From NCBI GenBank assembly GCA_023565505.1, contig JAIMBI010000007.1, positions 1 to 64,000 of the forward strand: DNA of 64,000 nt, given 5' to 3'. Position numbers and translations under genes: made by a program. The notes under the pieces were generated by a model, which saw only the letters and a list, made by a program, of their open reading frames with translations, had not been told where the DNA came from and searched no databases. This DNA is from Actinomycetes bacterium. GTDB taxonomy: Bacteria; Bacillota; Sulfobacillia; Sulfobacillales; JAIMBI01. This document shows positions 63,318-64,000 of this stretch, piece by piece. Each line of letters starts with the position of its first letter. Position 1 is the first letter of the stretch.

Positions 63318-64000
63318 TCAGCCTGCGGCGGCTTGGCGAGTGAGGACGGAAGTAACAGAGGAGGGGCCGCGCGTCGGAAGATGCGCCAGGACGGTATCGG
63401 CGTCTTGGTGGCGGGCTGCGGCGAGGCGCGTGAGCTGGCGCCACTTCCTCTCCCACAGGGAGGCGCAGACGGAGCGGTACGGCTCTCCCGTAACCAGGAT
63501 GCGCCAGGCGATGATGAGGAGCTTGCGCGCCAGAGCGACGATGGCCTTGTGGTACCCGAGCTGATCCACCTTGCGGCGGTAGAACGCGCCGAGCGGCCCG
63601 TGGTCGTGCCGGGCGATGCTGTGGGCGGCCTCGATGAGAGCGCGTCGGAGAAGCCGGCTGCCGTTCTTACTGATGTGCCCCCGGTAGTTCTGATCCCCCA
63701 ACTGGATCACCGCGGGGTCGAGACCGGCGTAGCGCACCACCTGCTGCGGTCGCCGAAACCGTCGGGCATCGCCCAGGGCGGCGTCGATCGGAGCCGCCAC
63801 CATTCGCCCCACGCCCGGGATCGAGAGGAGCAGCCGCACCGCAGGGACGCCCTGGGTCTGCCGGGCGATCTCGGCGTCGAGGATCTCGAGCTCCCGGCGC
63901 TCGGCCTCAAGCCGGCGCAGCGCCGAGAGGACGATCACGCGATCGCCCGCCGGCAGGGCCTCGACATCCTCCCGGGAGAGGCGCTGGAGCGGATCTCCCC
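63318..64000 (-). CDS. IS110-family transposase, cut by window end
   Basis: The C-terminal 226 residues of a second IS110-type transposase; the frame is open through the window edge. It shows RLEAERRELEILDAEIARQT (coiled linker), LLSIPGVGRMVAAPIDAALGD, YAGLDPAVIQLGDQNYRGHI and LLRRALIEAAHSIARHDHG. The sequence differs clearly from the neighbouring IS110 copy, so it belongs to another element. The catalytic N-terminus lies outside. Confidence 0.85.
   Translation of the reverse strand, partial: GDPLQRLSREDVEALPAGDRVIVLSALRRLEAERRELEILDAEIARQTQGVPAVRLLLSIPGVGRMVAAPIDAALGDARRFRRPQQVVRYAGLDPAVIQLGDQNYRGHISKNGSRLLRRALIEAAHSIARHDHGPLGAFYRRKVDQLGYHKAIVALARKLLIIAWRILVTGEPYRSVCASLWERKWRQLTRLAAARHQDADTVLAHLPTRGPSSVTSVLTRQAAAG

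Overview
The window is very GC-rich chromosomal DNA (about 70% by eye) from what looks like a spore-forming, motile, high-GC member of the Bacillota. The lineage evidence is a C-terminal fragment of a GerA/SpoVAF spore germination protein, a CheC/CheV-type chemotaxis set, a YvfRSTU-like ABC/two-component operon, a type 2 IPP isomerase, and strong AGGAGG-type ribosome binding sites. Sulfobacillus/Thermaerobacter/Symbiobacterium-like lineages would fit, but that is inference; no rRNA or tRNA gene is present.

Layout. 0.6-5.6 kb: DUF421 membrane protein, guanylate-kinase-like P-loop kinase, ABC-2 exporter pair and a degenerate HD-GYP protein. 5.6-12.9 kb (minus strand): response regulator, degenerate GGDEF protein, transmembrane chemoreceptor, CheB, CheR and a GGDEF/EAL protein. 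13.8-15.6 kb: an IS1634-family element. 16.0-18.8 kb: a small secreted protein and an OmpR/histidine-kinase pair. 19.1-22.9 kb: YbjQ-family protein and an ABC exporter operon with its own NarL-type two-component system. 23.2-24.8 kb: a UGSC-family gene with an in-frame TGA. 25.0-28.2 kb: DUF2079 membrane protein and an FAD amine-oxidase-like enzyme, divergent. 28.2-35.0 kb (minus): second chemotaxis operon (GGDEF, CheW, CZB chemoreceptor, CheA-CheV fusion, CheC, CheY). 35.3-40.3 kb (plus): soluble chemoreceptor and a PAS-GAF-GGDEF-EAL protein. 40.4-43.3 kb: molybdenum hydroxylase large and 2Fe-2S subunits. 43.7-44.9 kb: transposase debris. 45.0-53.9 kb (minus): a hopanoid locus, fni then hpnH-hpnG-hpnA-shc-hpnC-hpnD-hpnE, mostly with overlapping stop/start codons. 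54.2-64.0 kb: a decayed accessory region with a spoVAF fragment, multiply frameshifted genes, an Uma2 protein, a VapC/Phd toxin-antitoxin pair, HtrA and IS256 remnants, and two IS110-family transposases, the last running off the window.

How the genes work together. The two chemotaxis clusters together supply receptors, coupling, kinase, adaptation (CheR/CheB, CheV-type module) and phosphatase (CheC). At least five c-di-GMP-type proteins are interleaved with them, suggesting joint control of motility and c-di-GMP. The hopanoid locus covers the path from IPP/DMAPP balance through presqualene-PP and hydroxysqualene to squalene, hopene and adenosylhopane-derived side chains.

The most notable item is the gene at 23205-24788 (minus). 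An in-frame TGA lies exactly at the first position of a U-G-S-C motif. A perfect 9-bp stem with a 3-nt G-starting loop begins 10 nt downstream, so the apical loop sits 19 nt from the TGA, as expected for a bacterial SECIS. This is best read as one selenoprotein gene that ordinary gene callers would split in two.
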